DNA from: Turnera subulata | Taxonomy: Eukaryota > Streptophyta > Magnoliopsida > Malpighiales > Passifloraceae | DNA: 64,000 nt | Direction of reading: 5' to 3' | Assembly: GCA_028386065.3 (NCBI GenBank) | Contig: JAKUCV010007224.1 | Span: 1-64,000 of the forward strand | Shown here: positions 11,416 to 23,228 of the stretch, one piece after another | How positions within the stretch are numbered: position 1 is the first letter of the stretch | How the letters are laid out: each line of letters begins with the position of its first letter | The notes under the pieces: generated by a model | What the model was told of the DNA's origin: nothing | Database searches by the model: none | The model's input: the letters and a program-made list of their open reading frames with translations, nothing else | Program-made: the position numbers and the translations under genes

Positions 11416-12947
11416 TGTTAGTGATATGCCCAAAAGCCAAATCAATGGATGATTGTATGAGTCATGTATATACATTGAGGTTATTCCAATAAATATGATT
11501 ATGAGATAATCGCTTGCACACATTTATAACCCTAGAATACTTTGTATTCTTAAAATGTCCCTAGTCGATTATTATTATGGATGGGTTGTTATAATAAATT
11601 AAGACTAGCGTGTGTTGAGAATTATATGAGATATTAATTCTACATATGGGTACAAGTTAGAGAACTTGTGGACTGGACCGACCCACATAAGAACCCTACA
11701 TGGAACGTTATATGATTGTCATTAGTGGTTCTTATATGTATTGTCCTTAGACCTGAGATCATCAATGTTCCCAACATATGAGTCGTATACTTTGATATTA
11801 TTCCTAGTCATCCGTAACTGGGTGGACTTAAGGGTAATCATTGGGTATATGATAAATTTGTAGTGGGTTTTGATTGATCAAAATGGGATTCGTCCGACCC
11901 ATATAACGAGTATATTATCAGATGGGCTTCTTGATAGAGTTGAACTGTTAAATGCATGGCCATGCTCGGATTATATGATATAGTGATATCATTAGTATCT
12001 GTTATACACAGTTAACTCGGGGATCAAGAAACTAAGATTAAACAAATACGAGATTGACGTTTTCCATTTCTCGGTTTAATCTTGATAATGGGACGAAAGG
12101 ACGATGACATGTTCCGAGGCATATAGAATCAGTACTGATCTTGTCGTTTGGGTAGCAATGATGTGTTGCTAGATGCCGCTCTTTGCTTATAATTGTAAAA
12201 TGAGATTCTACAATTATTGTCGGACGTTACAAGTGAATACAGGGTCACACACGTAGAACCGTTGATTCGAGCAGGTGGTTGAACCGTAGTTGGACCATGG
12301 TTGGACCGGTTTGTGGTTGGACCGTGGTTGAACCAGGGTCGTTTTGGTTCACTAACTATCTGAATTATTGAACCAGTTTTAGTGCTGTGTTTTCTTGATG
12401 TGTGATAATGCATTAGTGGTGGACAAATGATGATGAGTGTCATTATCATGCTACCTATGGGCCATAGTGTTGGCCATTAGTCTAGTTAACTAATGCATTA
12501 TGTGTTAGTGTGATCAAGTATGGAGTGATCAGTTTTTAGACTTGAGAGCTTTAGCTTAACACGATGCTACACACCAGAAAACTTGAGTAAGACTTGAGTT
12601 TATAGACACACACTCTCTTCTTCTTCTTTGAGAAAGAAGGAAGAACACCAAAACACCACAAGTTCAAGCTCCCGAATTCCGCAGCTAGCACCGCGTCTCG
12701 GGAGAGCTCGGGTTGGAGATCATGTGACGGTTTTCGGCTAGTCATCACGGTTCGTGTGGATACCGTAGAGGAGCAGGATATTCTTCCGGCTCTAGCTGAT
12801 TCGGTTCTTCAGTTAGGTGAAAGATCCTAACCGTTTCAGGTATGATCGATTTTGTTGTTCGGTTTGGTTGCTTCACTTGGATCCTCCAAGGTTTCCGGGT
12901 TTTTCCGCTGCACTTGATTGTCAAGTTTGCATGCCCGGATACTTACA
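11416..12947 (+). repeat. Copia-1 3' LTR
   Basis: 1532 bp, starting TGTTAGTGATATGCC and ending GATACTTACA. It matches 4541-6066 apart from scattered substitutions and small insertions, for example the extra bases after GACCCAT near 11900. Confidence 0.93.
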
Positions 12948-13372
12948 ATTGACCCCTAATCAATCCAGAATATCCTCTTTTCTTGATGGTCTACAAAAAA
13001 TGTGTTTGTGGGCCAATCAACTTTGGAGAGTCCATATTCCATTAACCTAAGCCTCTACATTCACTCCTAACTCAAAAAAAAAAAATCATCTCAATATGAT
13101 TGGGTTGAAAGAAAATAAGAAAGCCCAAATAAATAAAACATATTTTTGTAAATTAAACCTTGATATATATTTTGATCTTAAGAATAAATTATCTCATTAA
13201 TCCTAAGGTTCAAATATATAAAGGTTCAAATTGCAAAAATATATAAATTCTACTAAAATAAATTTCAAACATACTTTAACCAAAGACCAAATCATCTCAT
13301 CAATCTCATGGTTCAAGCATACTTAAAATCCAATATAGAAGAATATTCATGGGTGAAATTTGGGTATTCACA

Positions 13373-13481
13373 CCATGATATATCCATTTAGAAAATCACT
13401 CTTGACATCTATTTGATAAATTTTGAAAGATTTAGATGATGGAAATACAAACAACATACGAATGGATTGAAGTCTAACTAC
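13373..13481 (-). pseudogene. Copia reverse transcriptase fragment, 5' part
   Basis: This is the continuation of the fragment at 3185-3529 beyond the family F insertion. It starts with the CCATG duplication and matches the minus-strand Sirevirus sequence at about 18330-18425 (the AFLNG region upstream of YVDD). It stops where the next LTR begins with TGTGAACACCC at 13482. Confidence 0.7.
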
Positions 13482-13560
13482 TGTGAACACCCAAATTTGA
13501 CCCATGATTTATTCTATTATTTTAAATTATGAATTCATTTTGGCTTAAATATTTCCTTGT
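13482..13560 (+). mobile_element. Start of a family F LTR
   Basis: TGTGAACACCCAAATTTG is the reverse complement of the end of the family F solo LTRs (13372 and 57085). Similarity holds for roughly 60-80 bases. The other end of this LTR appears at 26497-26813, followed by a primer-binding site. The LTR was therefore opened by the insertions that now fill 13560-26446. The right boundary is approximate. Confidence 0.55.
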
Positions 13561-14240
13561 GAATTTTATCTTTGACAAAAACTCCCCTGTGGTTTTATTT
13601 TCTGCATGAAAGACTAATCGAATCTATGTATAACACGAAGTAGCGCAACATTTATAATTTTGGTTTTAACAAAAACCATAACGTAGTCGTAAGTGTGGTT
13701 TTAATAAGAACCAGATATCGCAATTCCACACTTCCTTCATAAAACTAATCAGATTGATCAAAAGTATGGTTTTAACAACAACCATATTTGAATAATTCTT
13801 GCATAATCAATCAAATTTTTTGTTTTAAATAAAAACCATAATCAATCAAAGTGTGGTTTCTAACAAAAACCACATCCACACTATTCCTGCACATAATGAA
13901 CACAATAGATTTATCCCCCTTTCTACATTAGCATAAAGGGATTATAAACAGAATAACATAGGAACAGAGCAAAGATCATGTAGAATAAACATTCAAAAAG
14001 GTAGAACAATTATCCATAAGTTAAAATAAACATCCCAAAAGAAACATAAAATAGTAAATATTCGAACAGGCAAGAACCATAATAAGAACCAGAAATTAGA
14101 ACTAAAATGAGCATGATCTAAATGCAATGGATGAGTCCTAAAGCATCAAATCTGAAAAGGTTTCAACATCATCAGAAGGAAATGAAGAGGGCAATCTGGA
14201 GAGAACCAGCTCAAATTGCTCCATCATAATTAGCTTTCAA
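13560..14240 (-). other. Non-coding 3' part of Sirevirus element
   Basis: There is no gene here. It holds several hairpins of the TGGTTT/AAACCA type (for example 13661-13678 and 13853-13873). A pyrimidine run TCCCCCTTTCT at 13914-13924 would be the minus-strand polypurine tract AGAAAGGGGGA. The expected 3' LTR should lie below that tract, but I could not align 13482-13905 with the 5' LTR at 22192-23228. The 3' LTR is diverged, truncated or replaced. Confidence 0.5.
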
Positions 14241-16814
14241 TTATCTTACCTCTTCACGCATTGCTCCAACATCAGTTTCAGGAAAGCTAACCTGAGTTGC
14301 TAGATCATCCAGCTGAGACTCCTTGTTGCTTGCACCAGCCCTAACCACTTCAAATTTGCCAGCCGAGGAAAGTTTAATACCCATTTTGTTAAGGGCTTTG
14401 CGATTAATTTCTCTAAGCTTCATAAGAATAGCAGATTTGGTTGATCTCACGCCAAATCATTTACCAAGAAGGGTGACAAGTAATCCATGGCTTCTTGCTT
14501 TATAGAGAGCCATATGTTGTACAATCTGGTGCACAAAGCAAATGGGACTCTTCTTCATCAGACATGCTATGAGCCACAAGTCGGGATTTTTTATCTCGGT
14601 CAATTGCCATGGACGAGGCATAATGACCCTGGTGAGCATGTACAACAATCCTTTGTGCAAGCGGGCTTGTGTGCTTGTATTCTCCCTTCTTAGAAGAATT
14701 ATAGGCCAATTTTACTTGCTGGCCATACTTTGAAGCACCATCAATGCTGATCTTCGTTCCAGAAGTTTTGTTGTAGTACTTGATGGTACCATTTTTCAGC
14801 TTCAACACGCCCTGAATGGTTTCGGCAGTGATTTTCATCGTTTTAGCTCTGACAGTGGTTCGCACATACTCAACCACTCCCTTTTTATCCTTTTTGACCA
14901 TCAGGTTCTCATAGAACTCCTTCACAATCATCTGATCAGCTTGTATCTTCAAAGTAGCCAAGTAATCGAGCTTATAATGCTTTATGATTTAAGTAACCCC
15001 AAGAGCATCAAAATCTCCCAAAGTAAAATTATATGTTTTCGCAAGAGTCTCGAACTTCAGATCCCCATCTTCTTTCCTTTTGGGCTTTTCATCTTGCTTG
15101 TTCTTGACACTTCTCTGGGCCTTCTTCTTGAGACGCTTGACAATAGGGACTTCCTCTTCTTCTTCTTCCTATTCTTCTGGTTCATCTTCCTTTTCTTCTG
15201 ATTCATCATCCTTTTGTTCTTCCTCACTCTTTTCTGCCTCTTACTCATCTTCGTCTTCCTCTTGATCTTCTGCTTCTTCAACTTCGTTATTGTCATCTTC
15301 ATCCTCATTATTTCTATCATCTTCATTATCTTTGTAATTTTCACCATTGGATGCATTCTTTTCTGAGGCATCATTTTCTAGTTCTTCATCAACCAGATCG
15401 TTATCTGCTGACTTGTAACTAATCATCTTTTCAAAGTCATCATCGCTATCTTTCGCTCTCTTTCTCTTGTTTGAAGGTTCTTCCTCCTACACCTCTTTAT
15501 CTTCATTGGCATAAACATTAAAAGAATCTGAATAAATGACATGAATCTGATTATCCTTCTTCTTCTTCCCAGTCTTCCTAAAAATGCCTTTGTCTAGTAA
15601 ACGAGCACTCGGCTTTCTCAGCATTGGAGTTTTGGTTTTTCCATAAACTACATCTGTCCTTTTCTTCTTCTTGGACGCTTCAGCTTGACGCATTGAGACT
15701 GACTACTTTTCTTCTTCATCATTCAGCTTCTCCAACTCCTTTTCATTACTAGACCCAGATTCATCTTGAGCTTGTTCTTCACTATCATGTTGCAGATCAT
15801 CTGGTTTTTTTCCAACCAGATCAAGTTTCTTTTGTGCTTCTTTTTATACACTTGCGGCAATCTTCAGAATTTCCGTTGAAGTGAGTCCATCACGGCTGGT
15901 ATCCTTGGATTCCTCAGCCGTTGTAGCATTCAAATTTAGCAAGTCCTCCAGAGTGGCATCATCTTTCTGAACTCGTTCATTTTCCTTCAGCACAGAAGGT
16001 GTGGTTTCTTCTACAACCACATTATCACCAGCCACTACTTCTTTTTCCAAAGACTTTGATTCACCATCAACCAAATCCAAATTAATCTCAGGATTCACAG
16101 ATTCCTCCGACTTCTCAACTACTTCCTCAGGCATAGCAGTTTGCATCAATTCAACAAAATATTATTTAACCTCATCCAATCCAAATTTCCCAAATTTACT
16201 AAGAACAATCTGAATCACAGTATTCACTTCATCAGCATTAGGTTCTTCAGATAATATTTTAGTAGCACCTGGGGTCTGTTTTACAGCCAACTTCTCAGCA
16301 TTATATATGTTCTTCACAGCCATATGTGAATCTAGTGAAGCAATAGTGATTCCAGTCGCCAGTTTAGGGTTGTAGATTTTATCTGGTGCCCATTTTTCAG
16401 CAATACTCATTACTTTCACAGTAGTGGGCAGATTTTCACTATCCTCAGTATTTTCTAGGGGTAAAGCCAAGGGCGAATTGAAGATGCTTCCTTGAGTTTT
16501 CTTTGTGACTTTAGTCCCTGCCTTAGATCCTTTGACACATTTGCCTTTATGAATCGGCCTCTTCTTTAAGACTTGATCATCCTTGAGTTTCTTAAGGCCC
16601 TCTGCAGCATGCCTCTCTGTTTAAGTTAAGTCTGGACTTCACTTAGATTCGTTGCTTTACCCTTCTCCACCAATGTTTTCTCTTTCATGGGTTTTAGTTT
16701 GGTTTTTGAGGTGGTACCAGATTTCCTTTTTTAGGATGGACTTTTAGTGCTCTTTATAGGTTTAGGTGTCTGAGTTTCTTTTGCAGGGTTCCCCTTTCTA
16801 GAATACGTCTCCAT
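14241..16814 (-). pseudogene. Envelope-like third ORF, broken
   Basis: A plausible start ATG lies at 16814 (METYSRKGNPAKETQTPK). After one frameshift between 16731 and 16470, a single frame stays recognisable down to 14500 with only stop codons breaking it (for example near 16160, 15843, 15705, 15486 and 15240). The product is Lys-, Glu- and Asp-rich. Its middle part (15240-15430) is almost wholly acidic, and its last third (14500-14961) is a folded-looking stretch beginning TLKIQADQMIVKEFYENL. That stretch resembles the plant-transposon-protein domain of Sirevirus env-like ORFs. I see no clear signal peptide or convincing transmembrane helix. The name env-like refers to position, not to proven envelope function. 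Confidence 0.7.
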
Positions 16815-17459
16815 AGTGTTATTTAGGATTTGTGTTTTGGATTGAAAGGATTCTATGTTTTGGTGAGAACGGAGAGAGAGAGAGAGCATTATATAAAGAT
16901 GGTTTCGGAATAATTGGAGAGAGAGATAAACACGGGTGAGAGATGAAGGAACTTCGAATAATGATGGAAAGGAGTTCACGGGTTTGAATTAGCGGTTAAA
17001 TGGCATTAACTCCTCCACTTCTTTTTGGCTTTTGTCAGACATGGGAAGTTTAAAAAGCAACTTCCTTTTGCAAAACTTAACCAGCTTGTCTCCTCCCTTT
17101 TTATTAATAACCGTTGGGTATTAACCGTCAGGTGCTGGTAGATGGTTTTTCCAAAAACCATATCCTTCCTGCTTCTTAAAGCTTCATCACAGAAAGATGG
17201 TTTCTCTTGAAACCAGATTTTCACCAAACTTCCCACTTAGCCCCTCTGATGATATGAACTTCTTTTGAACATGTCCTCATTTGCTTGTATGCTCAGTGTT
17301 TGTTTGTGTGCACGTGTTATAATTGCATTATACTAATGTATGATGATGTATGAGCACATATATGCAAATTTGGTTTATGCAACAACTAGATTAACTTACA
17401 GATTTTTAAGGTAGATTGCACATGTCCAGTTCAAGTCTGATTTTTGTAAATTACTCCTC
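16815..17459 (-). other. Spacer between Sirevirus pol and env-like ORF
   Basis: Non-coding. It contains two of the best hairpins of the family, 17142-17161 (9-bp arms, 2-base loop) and 17198-17215 (7-bp arms). A GA microsatellite lies at about 16868-16885. Confidence 0.6.
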
Positions 17460-20280
17460 TTTGAGTGGCTTGGTAAAGATGTCAGCAAGTTGATTTTCAG
17501 TCTTGAAAAACTCAATTGCCACATCTTTCTTCAACATATGATCTCGGATGAAATGATGTCTAACTTTAATGTGCTTGGTCCGAGAGTGTTGTACGGGATT
17601 TTTGGTCAAGTTGATTCAACTAGAACTATCACAACAAATAGGCACACAGTTGAATGTTAGTCCATAATCAGATAAGGTTTGCTTCATCTATAGGACTTGA
17701 GCACAACACGCTCCAGCCGCAACATATTTAGCTTCAGTGATTGATGTTGCAACTGAATTCTACTTCTTGCTTGAACAAGACACAAGAGATTGTCCAAGTA
17801 ATTGACAAGTTTCACTTGTAATTTTCCTATCTAATGTACACCCATTTTCATCTTTGTTAAGTTTTGTAGATGTACTCATAGGCATAGAACTTGATTTGGT
17901 TGCATCCAAACCATTTCTCTTTAGTAGTTCACGGATATACTTGGCTTGATTAATGAAGATGCCACCTTTAAGTTGTTTTACTGAAAATCGCAGAAAGTAG
18001 GTAAGTTCATCCATCATACTCATCTCAAATTCACTGTGCATAAGCTTCTCAAAATCCTTACATAGAGAATCATTAGTAGCACCAAACAAAATATCATCAA
18101 CATATATTTGCACAATGATCACATCATTTTTGCTTGTCTTAACAAATTATGTTGAATCAACTTTTCCTCTCCTAAAGCCATTGGACACAAGATAGGTGCT
18201 TAATCTATCATACCATACTCTAGGTGCTTGTTTAAGACCACATAGTGCTTTTTTTAAGTTTATACACATGATTTGGATGTTCATAACTTTCAAGACCAGG
18301 TGGTTGCTCAACATAAACTTCTTCCATAATAAAGCCATTTAAGAAAACAATTTTTACATCTATTTGATATAGTTTATATGGCCTAAATGATGCAAAAGCA
18401 AGCAGCATGCGAATGGATTCTAACCTAGCAATAGGAGTAAAGGTCTCATTATAATCTATACCTTCTTCTTGATTACAACCTTGAGCAACTAACCTTGCTT
18501 TGTTTCTTACCACAATGCCGGATTCATCAAGCTTGTTTTTGAAGACCCATTCTGTTCCAATGAAAGGATATTCTGAGGGTCTTGGTACCAGCTCCTAAAC
18601 ATCACTTCTTTTGAACTGATTCAGCTATTCTTGCATGGCATTAACCCAATTTTCATCTTGAATAGCATCATTTGCGTTCTTGGGTTCTACTTGTGACAAG
18701 AATGCAAGATGTGTGTTCACATTATGCATGAAAGACTTTTTAATCACCCCTCTAGAGATATCACCAAGAATAACATCTGTTGAGAGTCCTCTAGGTGCTT
18801 TGATATTTCCATAAGTGTGCTCTGAAGTTGATGCTTGCACAGTCACATCTAGTTTTTCTCCAACCAGATTCGGCAGAACACCAAGTTGTTGTTGTGACAC
18901 TTCCTGTGGAATTAATACAGGCAGATCCTCTTCTTTTTCATCAGGTGAATTGCCAAAACTTATAGCTTGTGGTTGAGCTTCAGAGATAACATCTGAATCT
19001 TCATCATCACTTAAATCATAAGAGTCAATTTCATCAAAAACAACATGTATGGTTTCTTCAACAACCATAGTTTTCTTGTTATAAACTCGATAGGCTTTAC
19101 TTGTTGTAGAGTAACTAAGAAATATTCCATCATCAGATTTTGCCACAAACTTTTTCAAATTATCCTTTGTATTTAGAATATAGCATTTAGACCCCAAAAT
19201 ATGAAAGTAACCAATATTTAGTTTCTTATCAAACCATATCTCATAAAGTGTCTTTTCAATCAAAGGACGCATGGATACTCTATTTAAAATGTAGCATGTT
19301 GTGTTCACACCCTCTGTCCAGAAATGTGCAGGTAGCTTATGCTCATTAACCATCGTTCTAGCCATTTCTTGCAAAGTTCGATTCTTCCTTTCTACAACGT
19401 CATTTTGTTGAGGTGTTCTAGGAGTCGAAAAGGTGTGGACTATTCCACTTTGTTCACAAAAATGATTGAAGACTAGATTATCAAATTCTCCTCCACGATC
19501 ACTTCTTATTTTCTAAATCTTATAACCTTTTTTATTCTGTAAACTCCTAACAAGGGTGCCAAAACATGCATGATCCTTTTGAGCAAGAAATAAAGCCTAT
19601 GTATATCTTGAATAATCATCAACAATCACAAAAGTATAACTCTTACCACCTATACTCATGGTTCTCATAGGACTAAACAGATCAATATGTAACAATTCAA
19701 GGGGTCTAGATATAGAGATAGTATGCTTGGGTTTAAAGGAACTTTTAACCTGTTTTCCAAGTTGACAAGCTCGACCTGTAGCTTCTTTGTCATATTTTAG
19801 TGCAGGTAGTCCTTTTACCAACATCTTTGTAGATAATTTAGAGATAAGTTCCAGGTTGCCATGCCCTAGCCTTTGATGGCACAAGATAGGTGTTTCTGTT
19901 CTTGCACTCAAACACTTAAGCTCAGAGTTAGTAACATCATTAAACGATATAGAGTAGATATTTCCTTCTCTAGTTCCTGTTATTAACCACTTTTTTATCA
20001 TCCGAACTAACTAACACTTAGATGCTTTAAATGTTTCCTTAAATCCTTTATCATAAAGTTGACTAACACTCAGCAGATTATACTTAAGATTATCAACAAG
20101 TAAAACATATTCAATAGATGGATTAGATTCAATGTTACCAAACCTGAGAATTTGTCTTTTGGACTTGTCCCAGAAGTTACTTTTCCTCGGCCTTTCTTGG
20201 TTAGGGGTGAGAACTTAGATGACTCACATGTCATATGCCTACAACATCCAGTGTCCAAGATCCATCCATCCCCTGACATC
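17460..20280 (-). pseudogene. Sirevirus pol (protease, integrase, RT, RNase H), broken
   Basis: Protease is marked by WILDTGCCRHMT (about 20260). The pre-integrase domain follows (CHQRLGHGNLELISKL, about 19890) and then an integrase with LLHIDLFSP and VDDYSRYT. RT carries ARLVAQGCNQEEGIDYNETF and YVDDILFGATNDS (about 18095). RNase H carries TEAKYVAA and ends near HIKVRHHFIRDH and ADIFTKPL. Stops and frameshifts separate the pieces 20070-20279, 19597-20001, 18625-19374, 18232-18513 and 17760-18122. In the integrase finger the first Cys of CxxC is lost (TGRACQLGKQ). The YVDDILFG wording and the strong LGKQ linker fit the Sirevirus branch. Confidence 0.85.
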
Positions 20281-20312
20281 TGCAGAAAACAATTAGGTTT
20301 TAGGTACCCAAA

Positions 20313-22121
20313 CTAATTTAGGTCCTTCGGGTTAGATCTCATTCCTTTTGGAACCCACACATACCTAACATTTTCATTTCTATTTTTGAACATGCAAGTT
20401 CTAATGCCATGACCATTCCTTCCATAATAGTAACATGTAATATAAGATACACTAGTAGCATAATAATGTGTGTACATATTCTTCCTAGATGAGTATCCAT
20501 AAGTATTCCTTCTAGACTTGTATGGCTGCACTCTCTTATTTGGTTTATAAAAAACCAGATTTGGTCTATGTGACATACTTGAACTTGGCCTAGCAGTTTT
20601 CACAGATTTATTTGGTTTATTAGAAACCATATATGAAGTGTCAGATTTATATGGCACATTAGATTTGACCCTTACAAATTGTACAGAATGATTTGGTTTG
20701 TTAAAAACCGTATGTGTAGCACCTATTCTTTCTTTTTGCACCAAGTGTCTTTGTTGTCCTAACAACATGTTTAGATTATTAGTTCCACCGGTAAATTTCT
20801 CAAGAGAAGATTTCAAGTCAACAACATTTTTCTCAAGAGCTTCCTCTTCTTTAGTTAACTCATTACACATAGTACTCTTACTAGCAAACTTCCTTTCAAG
20901 TTCATCATAAGCATTTCTTAGAGCAAACTTTTCACTTCTCAAATCTTCACAGAATATCAATGCATAAGAGTTGGCAAGATTAAGTTTTTCATAAGCAGTT
21001 TTATGAGCTTCATCATCAAACTCATGTAAATCAATTTTCTTCTTGTATTCTTTATTCTTCCTAACAACTTGCTTATATTTAATATGCAACTCATCAAATG
21101 CTTTTAATAACTCATCAAGATTAAAGACAGTAGAATCAGTTACCACAGATTCTCCATGGGCCATGAAGCATAGATTTGTCTCCTCTTCTATATCCGATTC
21201 GCTTGAAGAATATGAATCATCCCAAGCGGCCATAGCTTTATTCCCTCTAGTTTTTGAAAAACCAGATCTTCCCTTCTTTTGGTAAGGGCATTCAGATTTG
21301 ATATGTCCTGGTTGATTGCATATGAAGCACACCAAAGGTTCTTTCTTAGATTCATCTGCTCTTACTTCCTTAGAATTTCTCCTTTTGAGCTGTTTCTTCA
21401 TTTTGAAATATCTAGCAAACTTTCTGGAAAGAAGAGCCACATCAGAATCACTTTCATCACCATCATTTGGTTTTTGCACTTTCAAGGCAACATCCTTCCT
21501 CTTTGGTTCTTGTTCCACAAGCATATCACCATGAACAATCAGCTTGCCTATCAGCTCATCATACGAGAGTAGATTCAAGTTTTGAGCTTCTTCAATAGCC
21601 GTCACTTTAGGCTCTCATTCTTTGGGAAGTGACCTCAGAATCTTTACAATCTTTTCTCTATGTGTGATCACTTTTCCAAGTGTTGCAAGATTGTTGCATA
21701 GTATGGTGAAGCAAGTATCCATCACTTGGATGGTTTTACCAGGAACCATTTGAAATAGCTCATATTCTCTCATCAAACGATTGAGTCTTGATTCCTTAAC
21801 CTGATTTGTACCTTCATGAGTGACACACAATAGCCTCCAAATTTCATGAGTAGTTTCACAGGATCTGACCCGTTGAAATTCACTCTTGCTGATTCCACAT
21901 AAAGGAGCATTTTTGGCTTTTGCATCAAGCTTTTCTCTCCACATTTCCTCATCAGTCCAGAATTGAATATCCCTTGTGGGTCTGTTGTAGGGATTTTGCA
22001 CAATAAGCCACATTTCAAGATCCTTTCTTTCACGAAAGATCTTCATCCGAAACTTCCAATAACCAAAGTTTGCCCCATCAAAGTATGGTGTCTTGTTGAC
22101 ACTTATACCCTCAAAAGCCAT
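20313..22121 (-). pseudogene. Sirevirus gag, one internal stop
   Basis: ATG at 22121 (MAFEGISVNKTPYFDGANFG) opens a frame that runs to 20313 with a single TGA at 21613. The stop falls where related gags have Trp (a G-to-A change of TGG). The protein has the copia gag core (WKFRMKIF..., LPKE) and a zinc knuckle CFICNQPGHIKSEC at about 21310. A coiled-coil-like Lys/Glu stretch follows at about 21150-20780. Near 20540-20700 there are three repeats of a xKPNxxV word, each encoded by a copy of the TGGTTT/AAACCA hairpin. A second CCHC-like motif (CYYYGRNGHGIRTC, about 20400) has Tyr in place of the second Cys. Confidence 0.85.
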
Positions 22122-22155
22122 GATCTTTATCTCTAGATTTTACTCCTTTGAACTG

Positions 22156-22178
22156 AGAACAAAGCTTCGCTACCAATT
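22156..22178 (-). other. Primer-binding site, Sirevirus
   Basis: The minus strand reads TTGGTAGCGAAGCTTTG. This is a variant of the initiator tRNA-Met site and is similar to the site of copia-1. It lies between the LTR end and the gag start. Confidence 0.65.
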
Positions 22179-22191
22179 TTAGGCCCAAAAG

Positions 22192-23228
22192 TGCCTAAGA
22201 GGAGAAGGGTGAATTAGGCTTTAAACTTTTTCGGACAGTGAAGATTTGGTTTTTATAGAAACCGGATTCGAGCAATGCTTGGTGAGTGTTTTAAAGAAGA
22301 ATGCAAGTAAAGAGAGGAAGAGAAAACTAACACAAGAGATTTAGAGTGGTTCCCCCTTCACCACGTACCTCCACTACCTAAAGGTTCTTTCCTTTAAGAT
22401 TTCAAACACTCACTATGTTTAGGTTTTTGCGGGTTCAACCTTAACCTTTACAAACACAAACTTTTCTAGGCTAACCTCAAACCTTTACAAGCTTTCCATA
22501 GGCTAAGCTCTAACCTACCTTCAAATCTAATCTTAGACTTGAATACCTAGCAAATCTAAACCAAGACTTGCTTACAAGCTACCATTTGAATGTGTTTTGC
22601 AATACAAGCAGAAAAACCAAATTTTGAAACCACAATTGTAAGCACAAGTATGAACTCAGATTTTGCACAATAGCTGGGATATTTTCTAGAGGTATTAAGG
22701 ACCCTCTTTATAACATCTGAGTTGGGGGGAAAGTTGTTGCAACGGCTCTTTGAACTCCTACTTGACATTAGTTCATAATTGCTCCAAATTGGAACTGTTG
22801 CGCCATGTCAACTCCTTGGTTGCAAAGTATTTCCAGAAATTAAAAGTTTGGACCACCTTCATAAGTTGAGTAGGAGTTGTGTGATAAAGTCATCTGCACA
22901 TCCATAAAGTCTTCCCTCTTACTTGTTCACCAATTCAGGCCGTTGGAAGTGGGTTTTAAATGCTTGGAGGATCACATGCAACTTGCTGGAAAAGTTGAAA
23001 GTGACAGCTCCCAAATATGGTTGCATCAAAAACCATTTGGCGTGGTTTTTGCAGTATGGTTTATTAGAAACCATATTTCCTCCTGTAAGCTATAATTAAG
23101 CAAGGCAAAACTCAAAGCATTCTTGTTACGTAATTTGTTAATCATCCAAACACAATTATATACCATGACTAAAGATGGTTAAATCACAGTTTAGCATTAA
23201 GAGGTGATTAACCAAGTTTAGGCCAACA
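22192..23228 (-). repeat. Sirevirus 5' LTR
   Basis: On the minus strand the candidate starts TGTTGGCCTAAACTTGG (23228) and ends CCTCTTAGGCA (22192). It contains an AGAGATTTAGAGTGGTTCCC-type block (about 22340) common to Sirevirus LTRs. It also holds hairpins at 22243-22258, 23055-23075 and a GGTTAA.../...TTAACC pair at 23176-23215. No second copy aligns, so the ends are inferred from TG/CA and position. Confidence 0.6.

Larger units (their letters stand above)
4541..12947 (+). mobile_element. Complete Ty1/copia retrotransposon (copia-1)
   Basis: It has two near-identical LTRs (4541-6066 and 11416-12947), both TGTTA...CTTACA. A primer-binding site follows at 6068, then a 1.4-kb leader with hairpin repeats, a single-frame gag-pol (7451-11401), and a purine tract at 11402-11415. 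Flanking bases are AATGA at 4536-4540 and ATTGA at 12948-12952, a 5-bp duplication with one mismatch. The LTRs differ by a few dozen substitutions and small indels by eye, so the insertion is not brand new. The gene order protease-integrase-RT-RNase H places it in Ty1/copia. I do not commit to a lineage. It inserted into the family F solo LTR. Confidence 0.93.
3530..13372 (-). mobile_element. Family F solo LTR, split by copia-1
   Basis: On the plus strand the unit starts TGTGAGGACCCGACCC and ends GGGTATTCACA. It is flanked by the perfect 5-bp duplication CCATG (3525-3529 and 13373-13377). With copia-1 removed it is about 1.43 kb. The copy at 52222-57085 has the same termini, and the reverse complement of its start reappears at 26497-26813, directly followed by a primer-binding site. 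True LTR orientation is therefore minus here. There is no internal region, so this is a solo LTR. It disrupted the copia reverse transcriptase of 3185-3529/13373-13481. Confidence 0.85.
13661..23075. repeat. Dispersed TGGTTT/AAACCA hairpins of the Sirevirus
   Basis: Examples are 13661-13678, 13853-13873, 15800-15820, 16001-16020, 17142-17161, 17198-17215, 19048-19069, 20553-20569, 20613-20629, 20696-20710, 22243-22258 and 23055-23075. Arms are 5-9 bp and loops 2-8 bases. Outer pairs vary together (ATGG/CCAT, GTGG/CCAC, CTGG/CCAG). Confidence 0.88.
13900..23228 (-). mobile_element. Sirevirus-type copia element with env-like ORF
   Basis: On the minus strand the order is a 5' LTR (22192-23228), primer-binding site (about 22177-22161), gag (22121-20313), protease-integrase-RT-RNase H (about 20280-17460), a 600-bp gap, a long acidic third ORF (16814-14241) and a possible polypurine tract (13924-13914). 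A long third ORF after RNase H is the hallmark of Sireviruses such as soybean SIRE1. Every gene is broken by stops. TGGTTT(n)AAACCA hairpins are scattered over its whole length, including coding parts. The low-coordinate end is approximate. Confidence 0.85.

Noticed and set aside
13482..13905. Candidate 3' LTR of the Sirevirus
   Set aside because: It does not align with the 5' LTR at 22192-23228, and its first bases match the family F LTR instead.
15057..15374. Lys/Met-rich and Ser-rich frames overlapping the env-like ORF
   Set aside because: They are out-of-frame shadows of the acidic stretch of the env-like ORF.
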